DNA of 64,000 bases, from assembly GCF_047824785.1 (NCBI RefSeq), contig NZ_CP181167.1, positions 248,001 to 312,000 of the forward strand. The letters are read 5' to 3'. The notes beneath the pieces are model-generated. The model was given only the letters and a program-made list of their open reading frames with translations, was not told where the DNA came from and did no database searches. Numbering within the stretch: the first letter of the stretch is position 1; every line of letters starts with the position of its first letter. The stretch is from Nitrobacter sp039808345. GTDB taxonomy: Bacteria; Pseudomonadota; Alphaproteobacteria; Rhizobiales; Xanthobacteraceae. Positions 27,883 through 36,317 of the stretch are shown piece after piece. The translations under genes and the position numbers were made by a program.

Positions 27883-28002
27883 TCAGCACTTCATCGCGTT
27901 GATGCACATCGGGCTGCCAGCGAGATCGGCCATGCGGAGGCTCTCGTCAGCATCACGATCGGTGCGAGTCTCGATTGCCGGATTATGGATGTTCTTCGCC
28001 AT
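27883..28002 (-). CDS. possible 39-residue ORF, third of three tiny genes
   Basis: The frame begins MAKNIHNPAIETRTDRDADE, polar and evenly composed, and ends in INAMKC. It overlaps the end of the second tiny ORF in another frame by 20 bases. No family is recognised. It may be a real small protein or the surviving piece of a longer gene. Confidence 0.3.
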   Translation of the reverse strand: MAKNIHNPAIETRTDRDADESLRMADLAGSPMCINAMKC

Positions 28003-28072
28003 CGCGTCGCGGCGCCATCGGATAGGCGACGACATCCGCTTTCTCGTGGTCGAACAGGCGGAAGATGGTCAT
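27983..28072 (-). CDS. possible 29-residue ORF, second of three tiny genes
   Basis: It starts MTIFRLFDHEKADVVAYPMA and ends after DGEEHP. TAGGAGATC lies upstream of its ATG and contains the stop codon of the first tiny ORF, so the two could be coupled. The length is low for a gene and a frameshift into the third ORF is an alternative reading. Confidence 0.3.
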   Translation of the reverse strand: MTIFRLFDHEKADVVAYPMAPRRDGEEHP

Positions 28073-28086
28073 GGGGAAATGATCTC

Positions 28087-28212
28087 CTACATCCGCACAA
28101 AATAGACCTCGTTACGCCCTTCCCGACGGACGATCTCCTCATAGGGAGGAGCCATGTCGGGATTCAGTTTGTCGGTGTGTCGCTGATGGAAGCGTGCGAC
28201 ACTACTCACCAC
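28087..28212 (-). CDS. 41-residue ORF with a strong ribosome binding site
   Basis: The start is GTG at 28212 with AGGAGG exactly seven bases upstream, one of the best ribosome sites in the window. The product starts VVSSVARFHQRHTDKLNPDM and ends EVYFVRM. No family is recognised. The strong site argues that at least this first ORF of the trio is translated. Confidence 0.45.
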   Translation of the reverse strand: MVSSVARFHQRHTDKLNPDMAPPYEEIVRREGRNEVYFVRM

Positions 28213-28426
28213 GAACGCGCCTCCTAAAGAACGGCATCGTCAGCACGGACAATGACAAAGTAGCCTACCGCAGCGCTGATGCACGCCGCGATCATGCGTA
28301 CTTCATCTTATGCCTCCAGCCCTGTTGCTCGAGCGTCGCCTCGTATACAATAATTCTCTACGGGGATGGCTTGTCTCGTGCATGCGTTTCGCAACACGAG
28401 GTAATTCGGCTGAAGAGGAAAAGCTC

Positions 28427-28783
28427 GTGGGAAGTTCGACAGACGCACACTGCTTCGCATGTGGCTATGACACTTTTCTACTCATCGGCGGAGGAATGGC
28501 GGATCATGTTAAGAATGCCGCGTGGCCAGTCTACTGCAAGTTATGCGACGAGATCACGACTGCTAACCACAAGCAAATGCCGCTAACTTGCAACGAATGC
28601 AACACCACTGATGTTATTCCGATCGATGATCCCAGCGTTTGGTTGGGTGACAATGAAGGAATAAGCGAGATGTGGGGGCGCCTAAGACTGATGGACGGGC
28701 ACTACCGCTGCCCGAAATGCGGCCGATTCGAAGTGCGCTTCGGGAAGAACGCTGGCGGGCATAGCATACTCTCCTGGGACTGA
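28427..28783 (+). CDS. double zinc-ribbon protein of unknown function
   Basis: A 118-residue protein with four Cys pairs: HCFACGY, YCKLCDE, LTCNECNT and YRCPKCGRFEVRFG. This suggests two zinc ribbons, as in proteins that bind nucleic acid or act as subunits of larger complexes. GTG at 28427 is chosen for AGAGGAAA upstream; ATG at 28382 would add 15 residues. GC is lower than in the neighbouring operons. It stands alone between decayed segments and transcription direction differs from its neighbours. Confidence 0.5.
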   Translation: MGSSTDAHCFACGYDTFLLIGGGMADHVKNAAWPVYCKLCDEITTANHKQMPLTCNECNTTDVIPIDDPSVWLGDNEGISEMWGRLRLMDGHYRCPKCGRFEVRFGKNAGGHSILSWD

Positions 28784-28874
28784 CCAAATCCGATCAAGTC
28801 CCTTTTTGTAACTCCCAATGAAATGGTGGACAATCGCCGTTTAGGCGACTCAGACATGATGGTTCAGAATTTCC

Positions 28875-29369
28875 CTATTTGTCTCCCGAGCTATCCTCGG
28901 CGAAGTATGGCGGACGTACGCTCATGTAGTGGCGGGTGAAATGATAAACTAAGGTACTAGTCCACTCTCCGGATATCGGCTGTCGCGTGCCTCTCTCGTT
29001 CAAATGCTTCGCTATATCTCCGCAAGTCATTCGGCGAACATTAGGTAGAGCCAGAATGGCTTCTGAGTTTTCTCGAACGAATGCATGACCTACGTGCGTG
29101 CTCTCGCCTATATGCAAAGCGAGACGATGGTATTTCGCGAACGGAATTGTGGGCGGGCGATCTTCTTCAAAGTGGTAAGGCGACCCAGTGAAGACCTTGC
29201 GACGAACATGGTGCTCGTCCGTTTCTTCTCCGACGCTGCGCTGCGACTTAACGGCGGGCTGACCACTTTTGTGCTCAGGCGGAGTTCGATCCGTTTTCGC
29301 AAGGAAATTTGAGAAGTCGACGATTCCCGTTTTGATGCGATTCAGGAATCTATTGATACCTTTATACAT
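28875..29369 (-). CDS. hypothetical protein with recombinase-tail-like motif
   Basis: A 164-residue frame with a basic N-terminus (MYKGINRFLNRIKTGIVDFS) and, near the end, DIAKHLNERGTRQPISGEWT. The latter resembles the helix-turn of serine recombinase C-terminal regions (IA..LN.RG...P.G..W). No catalytic domain is present. The AT content is higher than for nearby genes and no good ribosome site is seen, so it may be a decayed gene. Confidence 0.4.
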   Translation of the reverse strand: MYKGINRFLNRIKTGIVDFSNFLAKTDRTPPEHKSGQPAVKSQRSVGEETDEHHVRRKVFTGSPYHFEEDRPPTIPFAKYHRLALHIGESTHVGHAFVRENSEAILALPNVRRMTCGDIAKHLNERGTRQPISGEWTSTLVYHFTRHYMSVRPPYFAEDSSGDK

Positions 29370-29444
29370 TCAGCGCATACAAAAGATGGTCAGCATCTTG
29401 GGTCAAAGAATGAGGTTTCAATCTATAGTGTGGGTGGGATTCGT

Positions 29445-29873
29445 TCAACTACTAATGCTGAACGTTGCATTTTCGGAAGGATATTTATTCGGACTAGCGT
29501 TGAAGACCGCCTCCATCTGCTCCGCCCACGGCAGTTCCACGACCCCGACGAGGTCGTTGAGCGGCAACGCTGGCGGAATGCGATGGATGAGCAGCTTCTC
29601 TAGCACGTCCGGTGCAAGATAAGCGAGCCGCATCGTGCGGCCGACATACTGATCGGTGACCTTCTCGGTCTTGGCGATGTCGGCGATGGTCGAAGCCTCG
29701 CCGCTCTCAAGCTTGCGTCGCCAGCTCCAGGCACGAGCGATGGCGCGTACCACATGCGCATCCTGTGTCCGCTCCTCGGCGGGTACATAATCCACGGGCG
29801 GCAGGATCTTCGGGCGACCGTTTTTCTTGCGAATGGTGAGTGGGATCACCACGCGGACGGTATTTTCCGTCAT
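29445..29873 (-). CDS. recombinase-associated small protein
   Basis: The 142-residue protein starts MTENTVRVVIPLTIRKKNGR, then has a helical core (RAIARAWSWRRKLESGE, IADIAKTEKVTDQYVGRTMR), a helix-turn-helix-like arrangement. Similar small proteins follow large serine recombinases in rhizobial elements. Its ATG overlaps the recombinase stop codon by four bases, so it was made with the recombinase. The C-terminal 15 residues are Asn/Ser-rich and may be altered. Confidence 0.55.
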   Translation of the reverse strand: MTENTVRVVIPLTIRKKNGRPKILPPVDYVPAEERTQDAHVVRAIARAWSWRRKLESGEASTIADIAKTEKVTDQYVGRTMRLAYLAPDVLEKLLIHRIPPALPLNDLVGVVELPWAEQMEAVFNASPNKYPSENATFSISS

Positions 29874-30595
29874 GCTGCGTCTTTTTCCAGCTGCCGCTCC
29901 ATCATCTGTCGCGCCAGCGATCTGATGCCTTCATGGCGCAGGTCTATGGCTAGTCCGGCCGTGCCGACCGTGACGCGGGCAACCAGGAGCTGGACGATCC
30001 GTGCTTGCTCCGCTGGAAACAGCGATCCCCACAGCTTGTCGAACTCGCCCAGAGCGGCAATGGCGTCCTCGCTGCTGATGTGCGGCATGTCCTCCTTCAG
30101 GGCGGCAAGCACACGCGCCCTCACCTCCGGGGTGGCGATCAAGCGACGGATTTCACCGATGACGGCATCCTCGACCATACCGGCTGGCAAGCGCAGCGGG
30201 CCCGAGGCATTGTCGGTCGGGCGGTTCCGGATCAGGTCCATCGAGGTGTAGTAGCGGTAGAGCTTGCTGCCCTTCTTCGTCGCCGTCGGCGTCATCGCCG
30301 TGCCGGTCTCGGTGAAGATCAACCCCCTGAGCATCGCTGGCGTCTGGCTACGCGTGTTCGCAGCACGCAGCCGCGGGCTGGTTTGCAGGATGGCATGCAC
30401 CTTGTCCCACAGATCGCGATCGATGATCGCCTCGTGCTCGCCCGGATAGGCCGTGCCCTTGTGCACGGCCTCCCCGAGGTAGACCCGGTTGTTGATCAGT
30501 TTGTAGAGGAAGCCCTTGTCGATCGGCTTCCCGCGCTTGTTGAGCACGCCTTCGGCCGCGAGCGCTTTGCCGTGACGATCTACGCCCGCATCGAC
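29870..30595 (-). pseudogene. large serine recombinase, N-terminal catalytic domain missing
   Basis: The frame holds the recombinase-type DNA-binding part: VDRHGKALAAEGVLNKRGK, KGFLYKLINNRVYLGEAVHK, YPGEHEAIIDRDLWDKV, then a zinc-ribbon-like and coiled-coil tail. Intact family members start with about 200 residues of resolvase domain carrying the catalytic Ser; here sequence upstream of VDRHGK near 30590 belongs to a phage gene. The recombinase is therefore inactive unless supplied otherwise. The break coincides with the start of the spanin-like fragment. Confidence 0.75.
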
Positions 30596-30615
30596 GATTG
30601 GAAGCGAGGACGTCG

Positions 30616-30835
30616 ATGATCGCTGCACTGTTCACCGAGATCTCCGCCGCCCCGTGGATGCGGGCGGCCCTACGCTACGGCGCCATCGCACTCGCGGTGT
30701 TCCTGTTCCTGCTCTCACTCCGGCGCTCCGGCGAGCGTGCTGGCCGCCTCGCCGAACGCCTCGAAACCTCGGAGAAGATCCGATCACGGTTCCCGGTCGG
30801 ATCAGGCCGTGCGTGCCGGTGGTCTGATTTAAAGG
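30616..30835 (+). pseudogene. phage Rz/spanin-like small protein, 3'-truncated
   Basis: It starts MIAALFTEISAAPWMRAALR, continues with one membrane segment (YGAIALAVFLFLLSL) and a charged helix (RRSGERAGRLAERLETSEKI), as in prophage spanin-like or accessory lysis proteins of rhizobial phages. After SEKI near 30778 the sequence changes and no such domain follows. In intact prophages of this type it would follow the holin, so it probably is the displaced continuation of the cassette ending at 13328. That link is inference. Confidence 0.5.
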
Positions 30836-30847
30836 TGGGCAGCTTGC

Positions 30848-31564
30848 TCAAGCCATCTTTTGTTCTAGGCGGTGCTTGCGCTTTTCCCAATCGGGTAGCA
30901 CGCGGTCCAAAAGCTCGAAGAACTCTGGACCGTGGTGCGGCAACGCGATGTGGCAGAGCTCGTGCGTGATAACGTAGTCGATTGCGTCGATTGGCGCCTC
31001 GATCAGGCGGCGATTAAGCAGCAGCCGCGATGCCGGTGACATCGAACCCCACCGTTGCCGGAGTTGGCGCACGATCAGGCCTTTGGGGCGGAAGTCTTCA
31101 GGGGCCGGGAAGCGCAGCAGATTGACTTCGAGGCGCTCGGCAAATTTTGAATGGGCCCGCTGCCGATACCAACCCTCGACAAGTTCGCGGGTGACCTCGG
31201 TCCGTTCGGGCCTGTGCGTTTGGACCACGATGAAGCCACGGACGAGCTTCACCGTCGCCTGAACGTGGGGCAATATCTTTAATCGATACTGGCGCCCGAG
31301 ATAGAGATGGGTCTCGCCCGCGACATACTGGCGGTCCGGGGTGCGCGGCAGGAACTGAATGAAATACCGCTGCTGGCGCCGGATCCACGCGGCGCGCTTG
31401 CGCACTTTATCCTCGATAGCCGCCAGCTGAGCATCCTGTGGAGCAGCGACCACAACAGAGGCATCGGGCTCTACGGCGATTTCCAGCGTCGTCCGGTCAC
31501 GGCGCACGATGGAGAAATCGATCCGGTGTTCACCATAGCGGACGCTTTGTCGTTCCGCCTTCAT
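30848..31564 (-). CDS. YgjP-like (DUF45) zinc metallopeptidase
   Basis: A 238-residue protein with the family core WGSMS...LLLNRRLIEAP, then ITHELCHIALPHHGPEFFEL, where HELCH and the following His and Glu form the zinc site. YgjP/DUF45 peptidases are frequent partners of type I restriction operons, but what they cut there is unknown. It overlaps the hsdR stop codon by four bases and is the last gene of the operon. Confidence 0.88.
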   Translation of the reverse strand: MKAERQSVRYGEHRIDFSIVRRDRTTLEIAVEPDASVVVAAPQDAQLAAIEDKVRKRAAWIRRQQRYFIQFLPRTPDRQYVAGETHLYLGRQYRLKILPHVQATVKLVRGFIVVQTHRPERTEVTRELVEGWYRQRAHSKFAERLEVNLLRFPAPEDFRPKGLIVRQLRQRWGSMSPASRLLLNRRLIEAPIDAIDYVITHELCHIALPHHGPEFFELLDRVLPDWEKRKHRLEQKMA

Positions 31565-34500
31565 CCGGGAAACCGCGCCCGGGCCAGGTCCATGATGTTG
31601 AGTTCAAGATCGTCCATCACCTCGACCGTCAGCTCGATGCCGCGCTCATCGCGAAGGACATCAAAGAAGTAATCGTCGATGGCGTTGCGCATCTTGTTCT
31701 GAGCGATGTCGTTGGACCAGACGTCGACGATGTGATGGGACTTGATGATGTCGATGATCGTGAGCGCAATGGCGGCAACCTCATCTGCCGCGATCGGTTT
31801 ACCGTCGTCGGTCGCGAGCACGCCTTCAAGGATCCCGAAGAACGCCTGCCCATCGTCGTTGCCCTTGATCGCATCCGGCACCTCGCGCCCCCGGTCCTTG
31901 CGGGCAACCTTGCTGGCCAGATCGACTACGTTCTTGAGGTAATCGCGCTCGGAAATCCGTTTGGCCCGATAGTCGCGGATGGTTTCCTCCAGCAGTTCCG
32001 AGAAACTGCGGTAGAAGGTCGGGTCCTCGTCCATCTTTTCGGTGATGGTCCGGCGCGTCGCACTGGCGATCCGGTCCGCCCTCGACGCCTCGGAGACGCC
32101 CGTCTCCTCCACCACCGCTTTCAGCGCGTCCGGGTCGTTGATGTTGACCATCTCGATGATCGTCTCGGCCGGCATGGCAACCACATGGTCGTCCAGCAGC
32201 TTCTGGATCTTTGGCTCAAACTCCTTGACGTCGACGGTCTCCTGGTAGCGAAGCTGGACCGAGCGCCGCAGCTCGGAGAACTGCTTCCAGTCCTTCTTCA
32301 TGGCGTCGATCTTCGCCTCGTCGAAGACGTCGGAGAGCTTGTCCGACGACAGCGAGATATGGAGGCAGCGGCTGAACGCCTTCAGTCGTTCATAGAATTC
32401 CTGCCGGATTGCCTCATCGGCCAGGAACTGTTCGAACTGCTCCATATCCTTCTTGTTCTTGACCGGCTTGAACAGGTCCCAAATCTGATCGTGCAGCTGA
32501 GGCAGCTTCCGGATTTCCTCGCGCACGTCGTGGACCGTGCCGGCGAGATCGGCGGCGTCAAAGCCTTCGAAGGCGCTGTAGGTGGTCAGCGCCGTGTCCA
32601 ACTCCCCAAGCAGACCCTCGTAGTCGATGATGAAGCCGAACTGCTTCTCCGTCGCGCCGTCTTCGTAGAGCCGGTTCACGCGGGCGATCGCCTGCAGCAG
32701 GTTATGTTCGCGCAACGATTTGCACACATAGAGCACGGTATTTCGTGGCGCATCGAAACCGGTCAGCAGCTTCGAAACGACGATGAGGATTTCCGGATCG
32801 CCGGATCCCTTGAACGCCTCGATGATCTGCCGTGTGTATTCGTCTTCGGTCTTGTACCGGGCCATCATCTGCGCCCAGAACCCGCGCACAAGGTCTTTCG
32901 ATTCCTTATCGACCTCCTCGTTGCCCTCGTTATCATCGGGCGGCGAGATGACGATTTCGCTAGTGACGTGCCCGATCTCGTCGAGCACCTCCTTGAAGCG
33001 GACGGCCGCTGCCTTGGACGGCGCCACAAGCTGCGCCTTGAATCCGGTTCCCTGCCAGTGCTGGCGGAAGTGCTCCGAGATGTCGAAGGCTTTTGCCCGG
33101 ATCGCTTGGCCGGTCTTCGACAGGGCGTCCATGCGGGAGAACTTGCGCTTCAGGTCGGCCTTCTGGCTGGGGGTCAAGCCCTCGCTGATCTTGTCGAACC
33201 ACTTGTCGATCACGCCGCCATTGACCTGCTGCTCGACAAGCCGTCCCTCATAGAGGAGCGGCACAACGGCACCGTCAGCGACGGCCTCGTCGATCGCGTA
33301 TTTGTGGATCAGGCCGCCAAAGGTCGAGAGGGTATTCTTCTCCTTCTTCAGGAGCGGCGTTCCGGTGAAGCCCAGATAGCAAGCCTTCGGCAGCAGCCGG
33401 CGCATCCGTGTGGCGAACTGGCTGTGACCGCCATAGCGCCCGGTTTGCGAGCGATGGCTCTCATCGACAAGAACGAAAACGTTGGCATCCTCGTCGACAT
33501 CCTCTGCGGCTTTGGCTGCCGAATCGAACTTGTTGATGATGGTCGTCACGAGCGGTGTCCGGTTGCGGATCAGCTCGATCAGATGGGCGCCGCTGGTTGC
33601 CCGCACGGGTTCCATTTCGCAGGACTTGAACGTGTCCTTGATCTGTTTGTCGAGATCGTCGCGGTCGGTGACGATCAGGATGCGTGGATTGGGGATGGCC
33701 TTGTCGAGCGCGAGGGACCGACCCAGCATCACCATGGTCAGCGACTTGCCAGATCCTTGGGTGTGCCAGATCACGCCACCCTTGCGGCGGCCGTCCAGAT
33801 TGAACTGACGGACGCGTTCGACAGCCTTGCGGATCCCGAAGAACTGCTGGTGGCGCACGACCTTGCGAGCGCCGCCATCGAACACGGTGAAACGACGGAT
33901 CAGGTCCAGCAGCCGTTCCGGCCGACACAGCGCGTGAATGGCACGGTCTTGCGCCGTGATCGCGCGCGGTCCCTCAGCTGCCAATTCCTCGAAATGGACA
34001 CGCGCGAAGGCGAAATCGCCCGAGAAGACCGCGTCGGCCTCCGCCGCGGTGAGCGGCCGATTGGCCAGCGGATCGATAATCTCGTCCCGGTCTTCCTCGT
34101 CCCGCCACGTCTGCCAGAACTGCCGCGGCGTGCCCACGGTGGCGTAGCGCGCCTCGACACGGTTCATCACCATGAGAAGCTGCGCGAAGTGGAACAGCTG
34201 CGGGATGTTGTCTTCGTTCTGGTAGCCGATCAGCTGGCTGCCGGCCTTCTTCAGGCTCTCGGTCGGCCGCTTGTTCTCGATCACGAGGAACGGGATGCCA
34301 TTCACATAAGCGACGATATCGCACCGCTTGGTCTGGGTGCTGGCCGTTCGCTCTACGGAGAGTTCGGCCGTCACGTGATAGACGTTGTTCGTTGGCGTCT
34401 CCCAATCGATGTAGCGGAACGAATAGGACTTGGAGTCCCCCTGAATCGTCTTGGTGATGGTCGTGCCGAGGACGAGGGTATCGTAGATGTCCTGGTTGGT

Positions 34501-34776
34501 GCCGCGCAGGCCCTTCTGCCGGTCAGGCGTGGGCTTCAGCCGGCGAATTGCCTCATGCGCATCCTCGAGGTCGAAGGGGTAGTCCCGGCCACGATGGGTA
34601 AAGCTGTTGATCTTCAAGAGTTGGTCGGCGAGGACGTCATCGAGCACCACGTTGCGCAGGCGACCGCCGCGCAGGCGCACAGCCTCGCTTTGAGAGAGCG
34701 GCGTGAACCCCAGCGCCACCAGGAGCTGCAGGGCGGGGATCTGGGACTGATGCTTCTCGGCGGCGTCGAAGGTCAT
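31561..34776 (-). CDS. hsdR: type I restriction endonuclease, R subunit
   Basis: This 1071-residue motor-nuclease holds the PD-(D/E)xK site in CDIVAYVNGIPFLVIENKRP near residues 150-170, Walker A HTQGSGKS near 339 and DESHRSQTGR near 439. The C-terminal third is a helical region that docks onto the methylase. It cuts unmodified DNA after translocation. ATG at 34776 overlaps the hsdS stop codon; an upstream extension in the same frame is rejected. The gene looks intact. Confidence 0.93.
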   Translation of the reverse strand: MTFDAAEKHQSQIPALQLLVALGFTPLSQSEAVRLRGGRLRNVVLDDVLADQLLKINSFTHRGRDYPFDLEDAHEAIRRLKPTPDRQKGLRGTNQDIYDTLVLGTTITKTIQGDSKSYSFRYIDWETPTNNVYHVTAELSVERTASTQTKRCDIVAYVNGIPFLVIENKRPTESLKKAGSQLIGYQNEDNIPQLFHFAQLLMVMNRVEARYATVGTPRQFWQTWRDEEDRDEIIDPLANRPLTAAEADAVFSGDFAFARVHFEELAAEGPRAITAQDRAIHALCRPERLLDLIRRFTVFDGGARKVVRHQQFFGIRKAVERVRQFNLDGRRKGGVIWHTQGSGKSLTMVMLGRSLALDKAIPNPRILIVTDRDDLDKQIKDTFKSCEMEPVRATSGAHLIELIRNRTPLVTTIINKFDSAAKAAEDVDEDANVFVLVDESHRSQTGRYGGHSQFATRMRRLLPKACYLGFTGTPLLKKEKNTLSTFGGLIHKYAIDEAVADGAVVPLLYEGRLVEQQVNGGVIDKWFDKISEGLTPSQKADLKRKFSRMDALSKTGQAIRAKAFDISEHFRQHWQGTGFKAQLVAPSKAAAVRFKEVLDEIGHVTSEIVISPPDDNEGNEEVDKESKDLVRGFWAQMMARYKTEDEYTRQIIEAFKGSGDPEILIVVSKLLTGFDAPRNTVLYVCKSLREHNLLQAIARVNRLYEDGATEKQFGFIIDYEGLLGELDTALTTYSAFEGFDAADLAGTVHDVREEIRKLPQLHDQIWDLFKPVKNKKDMEQFEQFLADEAIRQEFYERLKAFSRCLHISLSSDKLSDVFDEAKIDAMKKDWKQFSELRRSVQLRYQETVDVKEFEPKIQKLLDDHVVAMPAETIIEMVNINDPDALKAVVEETGVSEASRADRIASATRRTITEKMDEDPTFYRSFSELLEETIRDYRAKRISERDYLKNVVDLASKVARKDRGREVPDAIKGNDDGQAFFGILEGVLATDDGKPIAADEVAAIALTIIDIIKSHHIVDVWSNDIAQNKMRNAIDDYFFDVLRDERGIELTVEVMDDLELNIMDLARARFPG

Positions 34777-36317
34777 GGATTCCACTCCGCATGCTTCGCC
34801 GCCTTGTAGAACTTCACGGAGGGGGCATCCGGGCAGTGGCCCAGTGTCTCGCGCGCAGGCTCCAGAACGGCCACAAGCTCGGCGTAGTAGTCCTTCTCGC
34901 CCGCCCACGCCTCCGCGACGGCCTGCAATTCCAGATGCCGCCGATAGACGTAGGAGATGGCGTCAGCCACCTGCACCATCGAGGAATGGTCGGACTTGAT
35001 CGCGAAGGCGGTGTTGATGATGTGGTCGAACCGATCCTTCTTGCTGCGCTCCAGCCAGACCGTTTTCCCACGCTTCTTGCCTTGCGTCTGATAGAGGCCA
35101 TCGAACCAGGCATCGCCCTGATACAGCCCGTCCGACAGCTTCGGCATCTCGCTCTTGTTGTCGTCCATGATGACGACAGTGAGGCCCACCTTGGCCGTGC
35201 GCAACACCTCTGCGATGGCTTTCTGTTCGGCCAGCGACGGGACCGGAAACGGCAGTTTCGAGAACTCGCTCCAGCGCAGACTGCCGCGCCTGTCCACGGA
35301 AGCGCTGGTACTGACCTCGAAGATGTGCCGATAGAGCCCGGTCTTGAGCACGGCAAAGGCGTAGTCGGCATCCACCTTCTCCGGCGCGAAACGGAAGACC
35401 GTGTAGATCGGACTGACGACACCGACGTCGGTCAGGTTCTGAAGGCCGATAGAGCCTTCCTCGACATGGTTGCTGGGAAAGCCGAAGTCGCCGCGCCAGA
35501 TTTTCTTGTAGCCTGACAGATCGGCGCTGAAGACCTGCTTCTTGAAGTATTCAAGCGACCGGACGAACCCGTCGTACTTTGAGCACGACAGGACTTCATG
35601 CTGCTCTCTGTCGCCGTTCCGTTCGGAAATCTCGTGCGCTAGCTTGCCGATGGGCTTGATGCCCCAGGTGGCGGGAAGCGTGAACCAGCGATGCGCGGCC
35701 ACTTCGTCTGTGGTGCGGAAGCGATCCAGTTGGCGCGTTCCGAAGACCAGAGAGTGGGTCAACGCGCGGTGCCGACGTAGCTTCGCCGCCCGTAGCGCCT
35801 CCAGCTTCTCGATGGCCACGTCCCATGTCCGCAGGATCTCGGCGATCTTGCGCTGTTCGGGGAGCGGCGGGAGCGGGAGCGGTGTCGATTTCAATAGATC
35901 AGTATCGAGCCGACCCGTGCCGTGCCCGGCGCTATCAACATGCCGAAGAATGTCGGACTTTCTGGCGATGAGAGCGAACGCAAGATACTCGCTGTCGACA
36001 CCCTCCTTCGCTACGAGAGCCTTGATGTCCTGATTGAAGGTCACGGGCCGGTCGCACAGCACTACCGGCAAGTCCTTGAATAGGCCCATCCCACGCACAA
36101 GCACCAAAACGGCTCCGGCGGGGACGACTCGAACGGTATTTGCACCCTCCTCGGTGAGGCTTTCACCCACCCCATTTAGGCGCATGGCCTTCATGTCCTT
36201 GACGGTCACCCACGGGATCGGACCACCCCAAAAAGATGACCGCTCCTTATTTGGCGTGCCTCCTGAGTGAAGCGTTGCTAATTCGGAGAGCGCGACGCTT
36301 TTCCATCTCTCAATCAT
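34773..36317 (-). CDS. hsdS: type I specificity subunit fused to a DUF3800 C-terminal part (chimera)
   Basis: A 514-residue product. The first recognition domain (SGGTPNKERSSFWGGPIPWV) is followed by the central repeat LPPLPEQRKIAEILRTWDVA, then a second recognition domain and the start of the distal repeat, PSLAEQKAIAEVLRTA. Near residue 374 it changes into sequence typical of the end of DUF3800 proteins: HSSMVQVADAISYVYRRHLE and FYKAAKHAEWNP. DUF3800 genes often lie between hsdS and hsdR, so an in-frame deletion fused the two. The distal coiled coil of HsdS is missing. It overlaps rhuM by eight bases. Confidence 0.8.
   Translation of the reverse strand: MIERWKSVALSELATLHSGGTPNKERSSFWGGPIPWVTVKDMKAMRLNGVGESLTEEGANTVRVVPAGAVLVLVRGMGLFKDLPVVLCDRPVTFNQDIKALVAKEGVDSEYLAFALIARKSDILRHVDSAGHGTGRLDTDLLKSTPLPLPPLPEQRKIAEILRTWDVAIEKLEALRAAKLRRHRALTHSLVFGTRQLDRFRTTDEVAAHRWFTLPATWGIKPIGKLAHEISERNGDREQHEVLSCSKYDGFVRSLEYFKKQVFSADLSGYKKIWRGDFGFPSNHVEEGSIGLQNLTDVGVVSPIYTVFRFAPEKVDADYAFAVLKTGLYRHIFEVSTSASVDRRGSLRWSEFSKLPFPVPSLAEQKAIAEVLRTAKVGLTVVIMDDNKSEMPKLSDGLYQGDAWFDGLYQTQGKKRGKTVWLERSKKDRFDHIINTAFAIKSDHSSMVQVADAISYVYRRHLELQAVAEAWAGEKDYYAELVAVLEPARETLGHCPDAPSVKFYKAAKHAEWNP

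Noticed and set aside
31438..34809. A 1123-codon open frame on the + strand opposite hsdR
   Set aside because: It is the mirror of a high-GC gene with clear helicase and nuclease motifs; the + strand product is Arg/Leu/Asp-rich with no domain and no ribosome site.
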